Shown here: positions 1 to 12,200 of the stretch, one piece after another
How the letters are laid out: each line of letters begins with the position of its first letter
Position numbering within the stretch: the first letter of the stretch is position 1
Assembly: GCA_035610835.1 (NCBI GenBank)
Contig: CM069456.1
Span: forward strand, 32,595,359 to 32,659,358
Length of the DNA stretch: 64,000 nt
Reading direction: 5' to 3'
From: Ophiura sarsii
Taxonomy: Eukaryota; Echinodermata; Ophiuroidea; Amphilepidida; Ophiuridae
Made by a program: the position numbers and the translations under genes
Notes under the pieces: generated by a model
The model's input: the letters and a program-made list of their open reading frames with translations, nothing else
Database searches by the model: none
What the model was told of the DNA's origin: nothing

Positions 1-995
1 TGAATGTATCCTTTTTGGAACAAAAATCAAACTTGGCCAAACAGGTGATTTTAACATTTCTTATAACGATCAAATTATCAAAAGCCAGGATTCCATCAAA
101 TATTTGGGTGTGACGCTAGACCAATGTCTCTCTGGTGACAATATGTTTAATTCCATCATGAGCAAAGTCAATGGCAGACTAAAATTTCTCTACAGACACT
201 CTCAGTATTTCAACCAGAAATTGCGCAAAAACTTATGTTCGGCTCTTATTCAGTGTCACATTGATTACTGCTGCACCTCATGGTTTTCTGGTCTCACTTC
301 CACTAAACAAAAGAAACTGAAAACGTTCCAGAACAAAATGGTTCGTTTTATTCTGAATTTACCTCCTAGAGAGCATATTGGTCAGGTTCACTTGAACTCT
401 ATCAAAATACTTGACATCCAGGATAGAGTCAAACAGTTGCGCCTCAATCATGTGTTCAATGTCTTCCATGCATCCGGTCCATCCTATTTACAGCAGTTTT
501 TCTCCAAAGTGTCCAATGTTCACTCCCATGGCACTCGTTCAAGATCCTATAACTTTCATGTTCCACATCACAAAGGCCTTGCTGCTGATACCTTTTATTA
601 CAATGGTATCATTGACTGGAATTCTTTACCTAACCATGTTAAATCCATCCCTGTTAAACATGCCATCAAAGCCCATGTCAAAGCACACTTGTCTCAAAGT
701 TCGTTGAACCGGGAGTTGGCTGAGTATGCTTAAACTTATTTCTATTGGTCCTCTTCTTTTGTCCTGTCTTGCTTTGTTTTTTCACACTTTTGCAGGCTCC
801 TTTTTCTTTACTGGACCCCATTGGAAATAAGTTGGCATATTTAGCCAACTTTGTGGGCTATCCTGGCATATTGATTTGGTTGTCTATTTTTGTGTGTACT
901 TATTATATATTTGCTCTTTGTGTATTGATTGCTTTGTAATTTTTTGTATTGTTTTGTCAATTTGCCAAATAAACAACAAACAAACAAATACAAAA
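1..995 (+). mobile_element. 3' end of a CR1/L2-like LINE
   Basis: This is the open reverse-transcriptase tail plus a T-rich 3' untranslated part ending in a short (caaa)n-type tail (aataaacaacaaacaaacaa, 968-987). A short microsatellite tail instead of poly(A) is typical of the CR1/L2 group. The start lies before the window. Confidence 0.75.
2..733 (+). CDS. Non-LTR retrotransposon reverse-transcriptase C-terminal fragment (CR1/L2/jockey-like)
   Basis: The frame is open from base 2 to a TAA at 731-733 and is cut by the window edge. It reads SIKYLGVTLD, then ALIQCHIDYCCTSWFSGL, a basic helix QKKLKTFQNKMVRFILNL and DWNSLPNHVKSI near the end. The order YLG-x-L-D, then ALI..HIDY..., then an (I/F)xWN.LP. 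motif is the usual thumb and C-terminal part of reverse transcriptases from CR1, L2 and jockey-type LINEs. The catalytic YADD region would lie upstream. The frame is intact, so the copy may be fairly young. It lies in sense orientation inside or just upstream of the ACBD5 intron before exon 3182. It is not a host gene. Confidence 0.85.
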   Translation, partial: ECILFGTKIKLGQTGDFNISYNDQIIKSQDSIKYLGVTLDQCLSGDNMFNSIMSKVNGRLKFLYRHSQYFNQKLRKNLCSALIQCHIDYCCTSWFSGLTSTKQKKLKTFQNKMVRFILNLPPREHIGQVHLNSIKILDIQDRVKQLRLNHVFNVFHASGPSYLQQFFSKVSNVHSHGTRSRSYNFHVPHHKGLAADTFYYNGIIDWNSLPNHVKSIPVKHAIKAHVKAHLSQSSLNRELAEYA

Positions 996-1204
996 TGAAT
1001 ATATTTCCACTTTTACAGTACATGATTAAACTGTATGCAGCACACATGGTGTGTTTTTATTCAAACGTGTCTCAAAAATTTAACATCCATTTACAAATTA
1101 CGATAACGTTTCTAGATTTACGATAACGTTTATAAGTTGTAAATTCCTAAATTTTGGAAATTGTTGTATTGGTTCATTGGATCGGTAAGTGAAGTGGGAT
1201 TTTT

Positions 1205-1264
1205 GCCGATCCAGATCCGATTCAACAAATATCGGCCCGATCTAGAATTCCGATCTGGATCGGC
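1205..1264. repeat. Short hairpin, fragment of a foldback element
   Basis: GCCGATCCAGATCCGA (1205-1220) is nearly the reverse complement of CCGATCTGGATCGGC (1250-1264). It resembles the subterminal part of a DNA transposon; no target duplication could be defined. Confidence 0.4.
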
Positions 1265-1882
1265 CCATCACTAATTATAATTTTTTTTTAATTAAACAGA
1301 TTCCTGGGCGAGATCGTTTTCCCACATCAGTCTCTTTTCTGTCTACGATAGCGAACCTGTTTAAAAAAAAAATTATGATTTGTTTATACATGTACCTGTC
1401 GTTTAATGCCTAGATACAATTATATTATCATAACTAAAATTAAATTAAAAGGAAACACAATTTTCATAATGTGGCTATTTTCCTAAAGCCTGTCAAAATT
1501 GCACCTGGTATATATCCATTAAAGGTTTTTTTATTGAATGATATCTTGGGAGGCTGTGCCCTCAAGAAAGCATGGACATTGTAGCATCGAAAGATCATCT
1601 GCCAGACTATATGCCTATATGTGATTCGTGATGGTTTTCATTAGCAGTTCCTTGTAAGTCATCTGCCAAGTTTCGATGTGTGGAAAAGGTTTTTAACAAT
1701 ATATTCTCACAGTCAGGATGACGTCTCACTTTATACACACAGGGACTGAGATCGTGCCAGTAAGACAAGTGTACGCATGTGCAGAACTGTTTGTTACACA
1801 CAGCAACAGGCATCGAATCAAGGTGTATCCTGGGTTATTGTCGGCAAAGGAGACAGAAAATGCGGATGACAGATTTAGAGGA

Positions 1883-2020
1883 TACTGTAAAACCATTTAA
1901 TTTTGTGAATATCGCGATGGATGTGGATTCGCGAAATGGTCAATTTTGCAAGTAACAGGAAAAAATGCTCGCAAAAATAGCAATAATTTTCAATTCGCGA
2001 AATTATAGTGTTTTACAGTA
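1883..2020. mobile_element. Small TA-flanked foldback element (MITE)
   Basis: The ends are TACTGTAAAAC and GTTTTACAGTA, a perfect inverted pair, with more inverted tgtgaat/ttcgcgaaa-type sequence inside. It is 138 bp with TA at both borders, as in Tc1/mariner-type insertions. Confidence 0.7.
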
Positions 2021-2118
2021 TACAGATCAAGCCAGAATCATGGATTCTCTAAGTGGATCTGTGCCTGAATGAGATCCCGAGGGGGCACTCAACTTATTTT
2101 TTTTAGGTAGGGGTGTGC

Positions 2119-2783
2119 CATACAGGCAGGCCTCAAATTTCATCAATTTAGGGGCACGGCCACTTTGGCCTTAAAAATAACACATTTCGAAGGGCATCGA
2201 GGCCATGTTCTGGGGCACCAAGGCCAAACCAATATTGGAATGAAAGGGCACCAAGGCCATTTTATATTACATTATTTATACCATAATTTTACATGTAAAC
2301 TTCACTAGGACTTTTATTAAATACTTTACAGCATGAAACGAGACAGTCTGTTTATTTTGTCAATCAACATATGTTAATACTGTATCATTGTCATGTTGTG
2401 AATTTGTGATGTTATATGTGTACGTTGCTGTTGGAAAGCAGAGCAGTGAGCAATTGCGTAGCTAGAGACAAGGTGGATACATGTTTAAAAACAACCATTA
2501 GATAGATGAAAACTTTACACCTCGAATGGACTGTCACATCGTCATTTTTGTAAAACTTTAAAGCACATTGCACCTTTCAAAATCGGATTGAACTTGGAAT
2601 AATTTGATCGAAGTTATAAGTTTATTGGAACCCCCAACCGCGAGCCAAAAGGGCACACGGCCACTGTTAAAAATAGGGCACGGCCATTATGGCCGTGATT
2701 TTTTTACTGATCCGAGGGCATCGCGGCCAGATGCGAGGGCATCGCGGCAATGGCCGCGATGTAATTTGAGCCCTGCATACAGG
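2119..2783. mobile_element. Non-autonomous hAT-like element with 8 bp target duplication
   Basis: The element is 2127-2775, flanked by direct copies of CATACAGG (2119-2126 and 2776-2783). The termini CAGGCCTCAAATT and AATTTGAGCCCTG are imperfect inverted repeats starting with CAG. An 8 bp duplication and CAG ends are hAT hallmarks. The interior carries many copies of a GGGCAYCRMGGCCA-like motif in both orientations near each end, which look like subterminal transposase sites. No coding sequence is seen. Confidence 0.75.
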
Positions 2784-3181
2784 GCCTCAAAACGGGGGCT
2801 TCGAGGCGGGTTTTGACAAAAAATTGGGTCATAAGAACCGATTTTCTCCAAAAAGTAGAGTCTTATAAATAAGAACTGGGGTTTTTTTTCTTCTTTTTCA
2901 ATTTGTTTAGTAAGAATGCCAATTATTTTTTCTTCAAATGTTTGGGGCTTTGAAATAAAATGGGGGTCTTAAGAGCTGATGCAGGCTCAAAAGGGGGTCT
3001 TAAAAGCGAGCAGAAGAGAGTGACATATTTTTGTCTGCTTGTCTGGTATCCAGTTCAGCTGCCTTAGAGTTGTTGTGATGTATTTGTTCTTCACCAATGC
3101 TACCATTCTTGTGGCTTCTTGTGGCTGCATTTTAAAGTATCGTATTTGAATATGTATACCTGTATTGTTATCTCATTTCAG

Positions 3182-3254
3182 GGAAGCATGGAACGCCTTA
3201 GGAAGCATGTCTAAAGATAACGCCATGAAAACATATGTTGACGAAATGCTTAAG
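3182..3254 (+). CDS. ACBD5: ACBD5 exon 1 of window: second half of ACBP domain
   Basis: The acceptor is ttatctcatttcag and the donor is gtacgt. The first base completes a codon split with the upstream exon, probably the Trp of the conserved K-W-x-A-W motif. The peptide then reads EAWNALGSMSK and TYVDEMLK. The pattern A-W..LG.MSK..AM..YV.E..K is the signature of ACBP helices 3 and 4, and these Trp and Lys residues help form the acyl-CoA pocket in the family. The exon ends in phase 0. Confidence 0.92.
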
Positions 3255-6200
3255 GTACGTTTGCACACACTTCCTATACAGTCATCAAAGAAAGTAACTT
3301 ACCAGTTAACTAGTGTGCTTGTTCTCTTTATAAGCTTTATACTCCTTAAAAATAATGGATAATAAAGTTGTTGAGAAATGTCCCCTTTTTATTTGAGATA
3401 TTGCATGGGAAGAATGGTTTGATACTGAAGATAATGGTTCCAATTTTCCCATTTTGCTTTTCTACACATGGACTCTATTACAAGCACATTGATAATAGGA
3501 GTGGGCTATAGAGGGTCATTTTTAGGTCATAGTTTCAGATCACGCTTGCGATAAAAGTTGTATAAGATTATTTCATGTCCAAACAAACATGGGTATTGCC
3601 ACCAAAATCAAATTGATTGGACCAAAAATGATTGATTTATGATCAAAATACTGTGGTTTTTTGGCCGGGGCACCCTGGATTTTGCATTTTTTTTCAAAAT
3701 TCTTTTTGAAAATGTTGTCAGTACGTATAAAGTCATCAAAAAATCATGTAGCAAGCATGATATGAAACTATGACCCTCTATAGCCCACTCCTATTGATAA
3801 CAGACTTGTTGTCAATTGGTGATGTTTGGATAGTCACACACGTTCCCTGTCATACTCTCCCCGCGATGAAAAGGAAAATGTGAAAATGAAAATCGTACTT
3901 GACCTTACATTTGGGATTACAACTTCCTCAGTCATCAACCATTCTTAGCGTGCAATATCTCAAATATGTACTAAGAGTTATCATGCAGCACATTTATTAC
4001 TGGAAAGTTGGTTATTTTAGGACTGTATACCATACCATACTGTACCCTGTGTCACCACCCAAATCGAGGAGAGAGGGTTTATAAATTAACCATCAGTGCA
4101 TTATAGTCCTGTAGGCACAGCATTTGTATGCCATGATAGCCATTATTCTTTTGTTGATTTCATAGGTTTAAACTCCATGGAATTGGCATTATGCTTAAGA
4201 TATTTAGATACGATCACCAGACTACCTGATATGTGACGTGTTCTACCAAAACCAGACGGAATTGGGCAGAGCTCCAAATTGAGAAATAGCCCAAAACATA
4301 ATTGGGGGTGATTTTTTTGGGAATTTGAGTTTCTGGTAAATAATTAATCTTCAAAGTGTTTATAACAATATTGTGAAAGATTCAGATTAAAAAATCATCC
4401 TAAATGTATGTTTCAGTGATTTAAACAAATCCTAGTTCTAGTAAAAAGCTTAGTTCTAGTAACTTTACTCAGTTTGGAGTTTTCATAAAGACCGTAAAAG
4501 ACGAACTTAAAAATGATGTGACTCCGCTTTGTGAAATTCGATTAAAAAAAGAGAGGTAGGTACCAAATGTAAAGCTGAAGATCTCTAGTTTAATAATCAA
4601 TTACTAACTCAATTTTGATATCTTGCCCAATTGTGTCTGGTTTCAATAGAACAAGTCACATGTGCTTGACACCCCCTCCCAACTCGATAGATGACACAGA
4701 GTAGAGTGAAATGTCTTCATCAGGCCTGGTCTTTTTAGAGGAGTGAGGGTGGTGGGGGGGGGGATACTCTCTTTGACCCTAACCCCCAAGCGTGTGTATT
4801 GAAGAATAACCCCCAAGCGTGTGTATTGGAGATAAGTGCTGTGGAGAAAAATGGGTATAATTAAGAGGGGGGGGGCAAATTAGCCTCTGGATGGCAAAAT
4901 ATTTGTCAATGACAAAATGTACACACAAGGGCTACTTTGGGTAAAATAAAATTTGATGACAATTAATCAATTATTACTCCTGTAATAAAGAAACGGTATT
5001 TTTTAGCCCTGCTCACAAGTAATATTACATAATTATAATAGCCTTCATTACACCAGAATACACCTAGCACAAAAAGTCCCATACCAGGTGCTTGAGGTTG
5101 GCTATATTCAAAATAGATAATCGGTACCAAAAATCGGAGATAAACATTAAAAGGCAAATTTCTTCTCCGTAGTTTGATACCTCATTTATAAAGATCGAAT
5201 TGATACTTTTAAAGTTATGGCGATTTCAATGACCGCGAAATAACAACAGCAAAGTTGCACTAGGTATAGGAAATCATTGATTTGTGTGTGATAACACAGT
5301 AAAAATGTGTGTGTAAAGACTCACACCTAATCAGCAAAAGAGTAAATCTTCACAGCTAGTCACACCCTTTATACCGCAATCACTACAGACCCATTCATCC
5401 AGATACCTAGGTGGCTCGTACAGATAGCACACAGTTATGACAGTAATCACACACAAATCAATGATTTGTATACCTAGTGCAACTTTGCTGTTATTACGCG
5501 CGGTCATTGAAATCGCCATAACTTTAAAAGTATCCATTCGATTTTGTTGAATGAAGTATCAAACTGCGGAGAAGAAATTTGCTCATTTAATGTATATCTC
5601 AGATTTTTGGTACCGATTATCTATTTTGAATCAGCCAACCTCAAAACACCTGGTAAGGGACTTTTTGTGCTAGGTGTAGAGTAAATATACTCAATGGATA
5701 GGTGTTCAATATCAGCTGCATTACCATTCATATTAAATGCCCATGCCCTTATAAGCATCACCCATACATTTTAAACTGACCTATGGAAAGTTGTATGAAG
5801 CTTTCTCAAAAAATAAAATTAACTTGAGTTCCAGGTACACAAATTCATAAATAAGATTTGATTTAATGTCTAAAAAACTCTTCTAAATAATTTCTTTTTT
5901 CAATCATTAGAAATTGGGTCCCAAACAGGAATGAAAGTTTCAAATTTTAACTTAAAAGACATTAAAATAAGTGCGCTTCATAGGGACAACATAAATTTAC
6001 AATCAACCAAACATTTCTCACTAAAACTGTACATATGTGCGTCATTCAGTGTGTCCTAATAAGTGTTTCAAAATTGCTTGACGTTGATCGATCATTTTAA
6101 TGACAATTATTGAAACAATTCAACCATTGCATTTTGACGCTCTGTATTGGTAAATGAAAAGGAAATCCTTTCAACTGTACAGGAGGTCTTTTGTTTAATG

Positions 6201-9200
6201 TAATTCTTGAAATTTGAGCAATCAGGAATGCATATGAACAAAAAAATTCCATTATTCGTTGAAAAAGATGCGTAGATTGAATACTATATCTTAATTAAAA
6301 TATAAACCTGTCAAATACCTACTGCATAGCTAGTGAGCTGTTGTTATCAATTTGTGAAGATATTGATATTTAAAATGAAAGTGATGCATAATATTTTGAC
6401 ACGTTTTGATGTTTAGTCAACTTTGTTGAAAACAAAGTGAATGTCACCATGGTTGTAGCGCCGCCTGGCGGACCCGCCAAGCACTCACAATCTCTGCCCG
6501 GCACTCTTAAAAAACAGGGTAAAAAACCAAAACAATTAGTGGATAAAATCATTAAACTGCCTTATAAAACAAGAAATTATGTGGCAGGAACCCTCAAAAT
6601 GCATTAAAAAATCCTAAAAAACCCATTAAGAAGGCCTCTGAATCCCATGCCATGATCCACCTCACTTCATTCGCTCCACTTTCTCCGTTCGCAATCAGTA
6701 AAATTACCCAGCACTAAATTTGGCCTGGTGACAACCCTGAATGTCACCAATTACTTTAGTTTTAAATATCACTCATTGCTTTATTCATCTTGCTTTTTGT
6801 CTCGCCCTGATGTAATCAGAAAGAGACTATGTTATCACTATTTCTGTCCGGCGTCCGCCGTCCGCCGTATGCCGTATGCCGTCCGCCGTCCGCCGTCCGC
6901 CGTATGCCGTGTGCTAAGAAATACCTTTGTGACGCGATATCTGGAGATCCGTAAGGCCTATCGTGATGGGACTTGGTGGAGGGAAGGGGGGTGGTGCGTT
7001 CTGTTGCTGATTGATTTTTCAAGGTCATCGGGGGTCATACAAGGTCATCGGGGTCAAATATGCTTAAAACTTTTGAGACGCGTTGTGACGCGATATCTAG
7101 AGATCCGTAAACCCTATCTTGATGGGACTTGATGTCAGGGAAGGGGGTGGGGTGTTCTTTTGCTGATTAGATTTTCAAGGTCATTGGAGGTCATTCAAGG
7201 TCATCGGGGTCAAATATGCGGTCAAATAAGATCCGTAAGGCCGATCTTGATGGGATTTGGTGGAGGGAAGGGGGTGGTGTGTTCTTTTTGCTGATGAAAT
7301 TTTCAAGGTCATCGGAGGTCATTCAAGGTCATCGGGGGTCAAATATGGGGTCAAATAGATCAGTAAGGCCTATCTTGATGGGATTTGGTGGAGGGAAGAG
7401 GGATGGTGTGTTCTTTTTGTTGATTAAATTTTCAAGGTCACCAGAGGTCATCGGGGTCAAATATGGGGTCAAATAGATCAGTAAGGCCTATATTGATGAG
7501 ATTTGGTGGAGGGAAGGGGAGTGGTGTGTTCTTTTTGCTGAATAAATTTTCAAGGTCATCAGAGGTCATTCAAGGTCATCGGGGGTCAAATAAGATCCAT
7601 AAGGCCTATCTTGATTGGATTTGGTGGAGGGAAGGGGGATGGTGTGTTCTTTTTGTTCTTAATTTTTCGGGGTCATCGGGGGTCAAATATGGGGTCAAAT
7701 AGATCAGTAAGGCCTATCTTGATGGGATTTGGTGGACGGAAGTGGGATGGTGTGTTCTTTTTGTTGATTAATTTTTCGGGGTCATTGGGGGTCAAATATG
7801 GGGTCAAATAGATCAGTAAGGCCTATCTTGATGGGATTTGGTGGAGGGAAGGGGGGTGGTGTGTTCTTTTTGTTGATTCATTTTTCGGGGTCATCGGGGG
7901 TCAAATATGGGGTCAAATAGATCAGTAAGGCCTATCTTGATGGGATTTGGTGGACGGAAGAGGGATGGTGTGTTCTTTTTGTTGATTAATTTTTCGGGGT
8001 CATCGGGGTCAAATATGGGGTCAAATAGATCAGTAAGGCCTATCTTGATGGGATTTGGTGGAGGGAAGGGGGGGTGGTGTGTTCTTTTTGTTGATTAATT
8101 TTTCGGGGTCATCGGGGGTCAAATATGGGGTCAAATAGATCAGTAAGGCCTATCTTGATGGGATTTGGTGGACGGAAGAGGGATGGGGTGTTCTTTTTGT
8201 TGATTATTTTTTCGGGGTCATCGGGGGTCAAATATGGGGTCAAATAGATCAGTACGGCCTATCTTGATGGGATTTGGTGGACGGAAGAGGGGTGGTGTGT
8301 TCTTTTTGTTGATTAATTTTTCGGGGTCATCGGGGGTCAAATAGATCAGTAAGGCCTATCTTGATGGGATTTGGTGGAGGGAAGGGGGTGGTGTGTTCTT
8401 TTTGTTGATTAATTTTTCGGGGTCATCGGGGGTCAAATAGATCAGTAAGGCCTATCTTGATGGGATTTGGTGGACGGAAGAGGGATGGTGTGTTCTTTTT
8501 GTTGATTAATTTTTCGGGGTCATCGGGGGTCAAATAGATCAGTAAGGCCTATCTTGATGGGATTTGGTGGAGGGAAGGGGGGTGGTGTGTTCTTTTTGTT
8601 GATTAATTTTTCGGGGTCATCGGGGGTCAAATATGGGGTCAAATAGATCAGTAAGGCATATCTTGATTGGATTTGGTGGAGGGAAGGGGGGTGGTGTATT
8701 CTTTTTGCTGATTAAATTTTCAAGGTCATCGGAGGTCATTCAAGGTCATCTGGGGTCAAATAAGATCCGTAAGGCCTATCTTGATGGGATTTGGTGGACG
8801 GAAGAGGGATGGTGTGTTCTTTTTGTTGATTAATTTGTCGAGGTCATCAGAGGTCATCTGGGGTCAAATAAGATCCGTAAGGCCTATCTTGATGTGATTT
8901 GGTGGAGGGAAGGGGGTTGGTGTGTTCTTTTTGCTGATTAACTTTTCAAGGTCATCTGGGGTCAAATAAGATCTGTAAGGCCTATCTTGACGTGATTTGG
9001 TGTAGGGAAGGGGTTGGTGTGTTCTTTTTGTTGATTAAATTTTTCAAGGCATTACATCCCTTGCATTAACTACAATGCATACCTCTGTGACAGTGCTACA
9101 TTGTATCATATGTTTCATCATCATTTCTTTCAAGTCACTTTTGATGAACAGGCGAGACGCGCCGTTCGAGAACCGCCTTGTCTACATCTGAAATGATAAA

Positions 9201-12200
9201 ATTATTGAGCAACTAAAACTTGACTTTTGGATGAACAAACGTGATAAGAAGTCTTCAGCATTTTGTGGTAACAGCTTTCTTGCCGGTACGAGGAAACTTG
9301 TGTTTCAAATTTTCGAGATATTAACCATTGAATAGGCATTTATAACTGTCAGAGGACCTTTGTTGATTTTTTTCTTCTTATTTCGAGGCCTGGTCAGAGA
9401 GTCAATGACTGTAGTACATGTATTCACAGTTTATGCTATATTGCATACCGCTCATCACTATAACACAACATTAGCAATATATGCATATTGCCTGTCACTT
9501 GTTTACAATATTCGCATGTCTACCCTATAAAGTAAAATCTACAAGCCTTTTTTATCAAGCAAAGCCTAATGCTGATTGCATTCTAGCCAGTCGCAGATTG
9601 TGGCGATTTGGAGTATCTCGAGTAGACTATGAAACACAAATCGCTCATCACAGCTAGTCAGATAGAGCGAGCATGAGTTGGATTGAAGTTGCAACTGTGG
9701 CGATTCAGGCCTTATGACCTGTCCTAACTTTTGGCAAGTCACCTGATGTCGTGACTGACTGAACGTTTGACGAACAAATGACATAACACTTGTCATCGGG
9801 AAAGCGACCTTAGTATGCAATCAGCATAAGTGTTTAAGTGACGAACAGTACAGGTCAGATACAGCTCAGTGATAGAAGAGAGTGTGTGTGCAAATCCTGT
9901 TTACAAACACTGTTGTTTGAGTAATGTCTAAAGACACCCAATGTCCTGTATAAGGGTTCAATCACCCGTTTTATAATAAGGCACCAGCTTAACCCATCCC
10001 TCGCCTTGCACCAATGAAACCCGGGTCAATTCTGTGCACGACCGTGGGCTTTATGTGCATTTGGTTTATCACAATCCATGCACGCTTTCGCAGGTGTTCT
10101 CCGGGTACTCCGGTTTCCTCCTGCTTTCAAAATCAGTGATCAGTTGTTTCGGTTATCAAAAAAAAACTTCCTTGACCCAATGGTATTTGGGGAGCTGCAT
10201 TGAAAAATGGTGGATGTTACAATCTAAGTGGGGATAGGTTTGCGCCTGAATTGGCTGCACCCTAGTTGGTGCGATCTTATTCTGATGATTCACCAGTAGC
10301 GAAAGTACAGCGCTTTGAACCCTTTGGAAAAGGCGCTATATAAATCCAGTTAGAGTGGGCAAACATTCAACAACAAAAAGTAAACAAACACAATTGTTAG
10401 AGCCAAATCAGACATGAGAATGTTCAGAGGCTTTCGCTTGAATTAGGTTATTTTTCTTTTCCAAATTTCTGCACTTTTGGCCTTTATAATCAAATTTCAC
10501 ACACTTGTTCAGGTTTGCAAGGGGGGGGGGGGGGGTTCATGCAAGTTTATTTTCATGCCTGCAATGCAATGCACTTCAAACCTTTTTAGACATTCTGTTT
10601 AATTTATTCTATAGCTCAATCAGTTCCAAATTTGGCGAGAAATATTTGTTTTTTATCTCTCCATGCGCAAAAATAATCCAGGCGTACATGCAAGATTATG
10701 GCCACACGCACCCGGTTTTGGTCGCATGCATGCATCATGCATATGATACACAGTGCGCTTGTTGCCTTCATGTGCGCACACATCCTTTTGTATTCATTCG
10801 CTGCTGTTCTGGAACTGATCAAACTATAGCTATCTTTCTGTCAAGCTCAAAGCCTTGCAAATAGATCTAGAATAGAAATACACTGAGCCAAAAAAGAAAC
10901 TTACAAAAAAAAAGAAACTTATAAATTTTAACAGATCACCAAATAAAATTCTGTGCATGAAAATGTACCAAATTTGGATACAATATTACTAATATTACTA
11001 TTAATATTGTATCCAAATTTGGTACATTTTCATGCACAGAATTTTATTTGGTGATCTGTTAAAATGTTATAAGTTTCTTTTTTTTTATAAGTTTCTTTTT
11101 TGGCTCAGTGTACATGTATCATGATATAATTTTACACACATGTTCAAAAGCAAATTCATATCAAATTGTCACCACCACCACTATACCATGTTTTCAATGT
11201 GTTTGTTTGTTTATTTGTTTATTGTTCAGGTCATGATGGCCAATGCCAACGCCAAAGACCTGCCACACTTGATACAAGTGAGTTTCTCTATTAAATTAAA
11301 CAATTAAATCAAGTTGAATATTCTCTTTTTGAATCTTCTGCACCATCCAAGCAGGATGAAACAAACATAAGTTTTCTTCAAAAAAATCTAGTGTGTAATA
11401 AGCCCCTCAAAAAAGGTTGGATTTTTTTCTCAATTGTCTATATTTCATATGGTGATATTGACACATTCAATTTGAGACCTCACCACGCTGGCACGCTCTC
11501 AAGCGGGTGATGATTTAAAAGTAATTGCTACATGTCATTGGAAAAAATGAACACATCCGCTGTGCAACACAATATGAATATCACAAAATCTATACAAACG
11601 AAAGCGAAATATAGGCAATGCGCAAATCTTTAAAAACAATTCCAGACTTTTTATTGAAGTTTATGTTGAAATAGGAATGGCTTTTACTTTGTTCAACTCT
11701 TAATCTTTCCTTTGCATTTATTTGTGTAGGACCCCAAAAAATCACTACCTTTATGTATTTGTCCAAACCACAGGTGTGTGTTCACTAATAAAATAGAGTC
11801 ATGATGTCATATCGGAGTGATTTAGTTCATCTTTAATCACTTTATGTTTCCTAGGATACAATTTGTTTTTGAACCCCTGAACTTTCAGGGGCCCATAAAT
11901 TTGTCTATTTATTGTTTTCATTTGTTTCGCTACAATGACAAAAAGGAAACCGATTCGCAAGTCACTTCCCCACAAAAGTTTCTCGATGAATACAGAGTTA
12001 ACTTCTAAAATGGTTTACAAAGTACATCAATCACAAATATGAAAGTCTTCGTTAGCATGCACAGTTATCAGGTTCTCTGCGAAGTAAGTATTTTAGGTAT
12101 TGTTTTAGTCACAACATTTTCTCACATATTGATGGAGCATGTTTTCATCAGAAACATTTGAATATGTTGTACATGTGCATGATATCTTGTACTGGCCAAC

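Larger units (their letters stand above)
6799..9158. mobile_element. TIR-bounded repeat containing a large minisatellite
   Basis: The left end GTCTCGCCCTG (6799) and right end CAGGCGAGAC (to 9158) are inverted copies, followed by gcgccgttcgagaaccgcc. From memory, repeats with GTCTCGCC ends, CGTCCG-rich blocks and GGTCA-rich cores are widespread in marine invertebrates. Here the core has expanded into a tandem array. All open frames in it are repeat artefacts. Confidence 0.6.

Noticed and set aside
7216..8833. Overlapping short frames with repeated MGSNRSVRPILMGFGG-like peptides, resembling a repeat protein or CRISPR-like array
   Set aside because: They are translations of the minisatellite. 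Unit length varies, there are no unique spacers, and no start or splice context supports coding.
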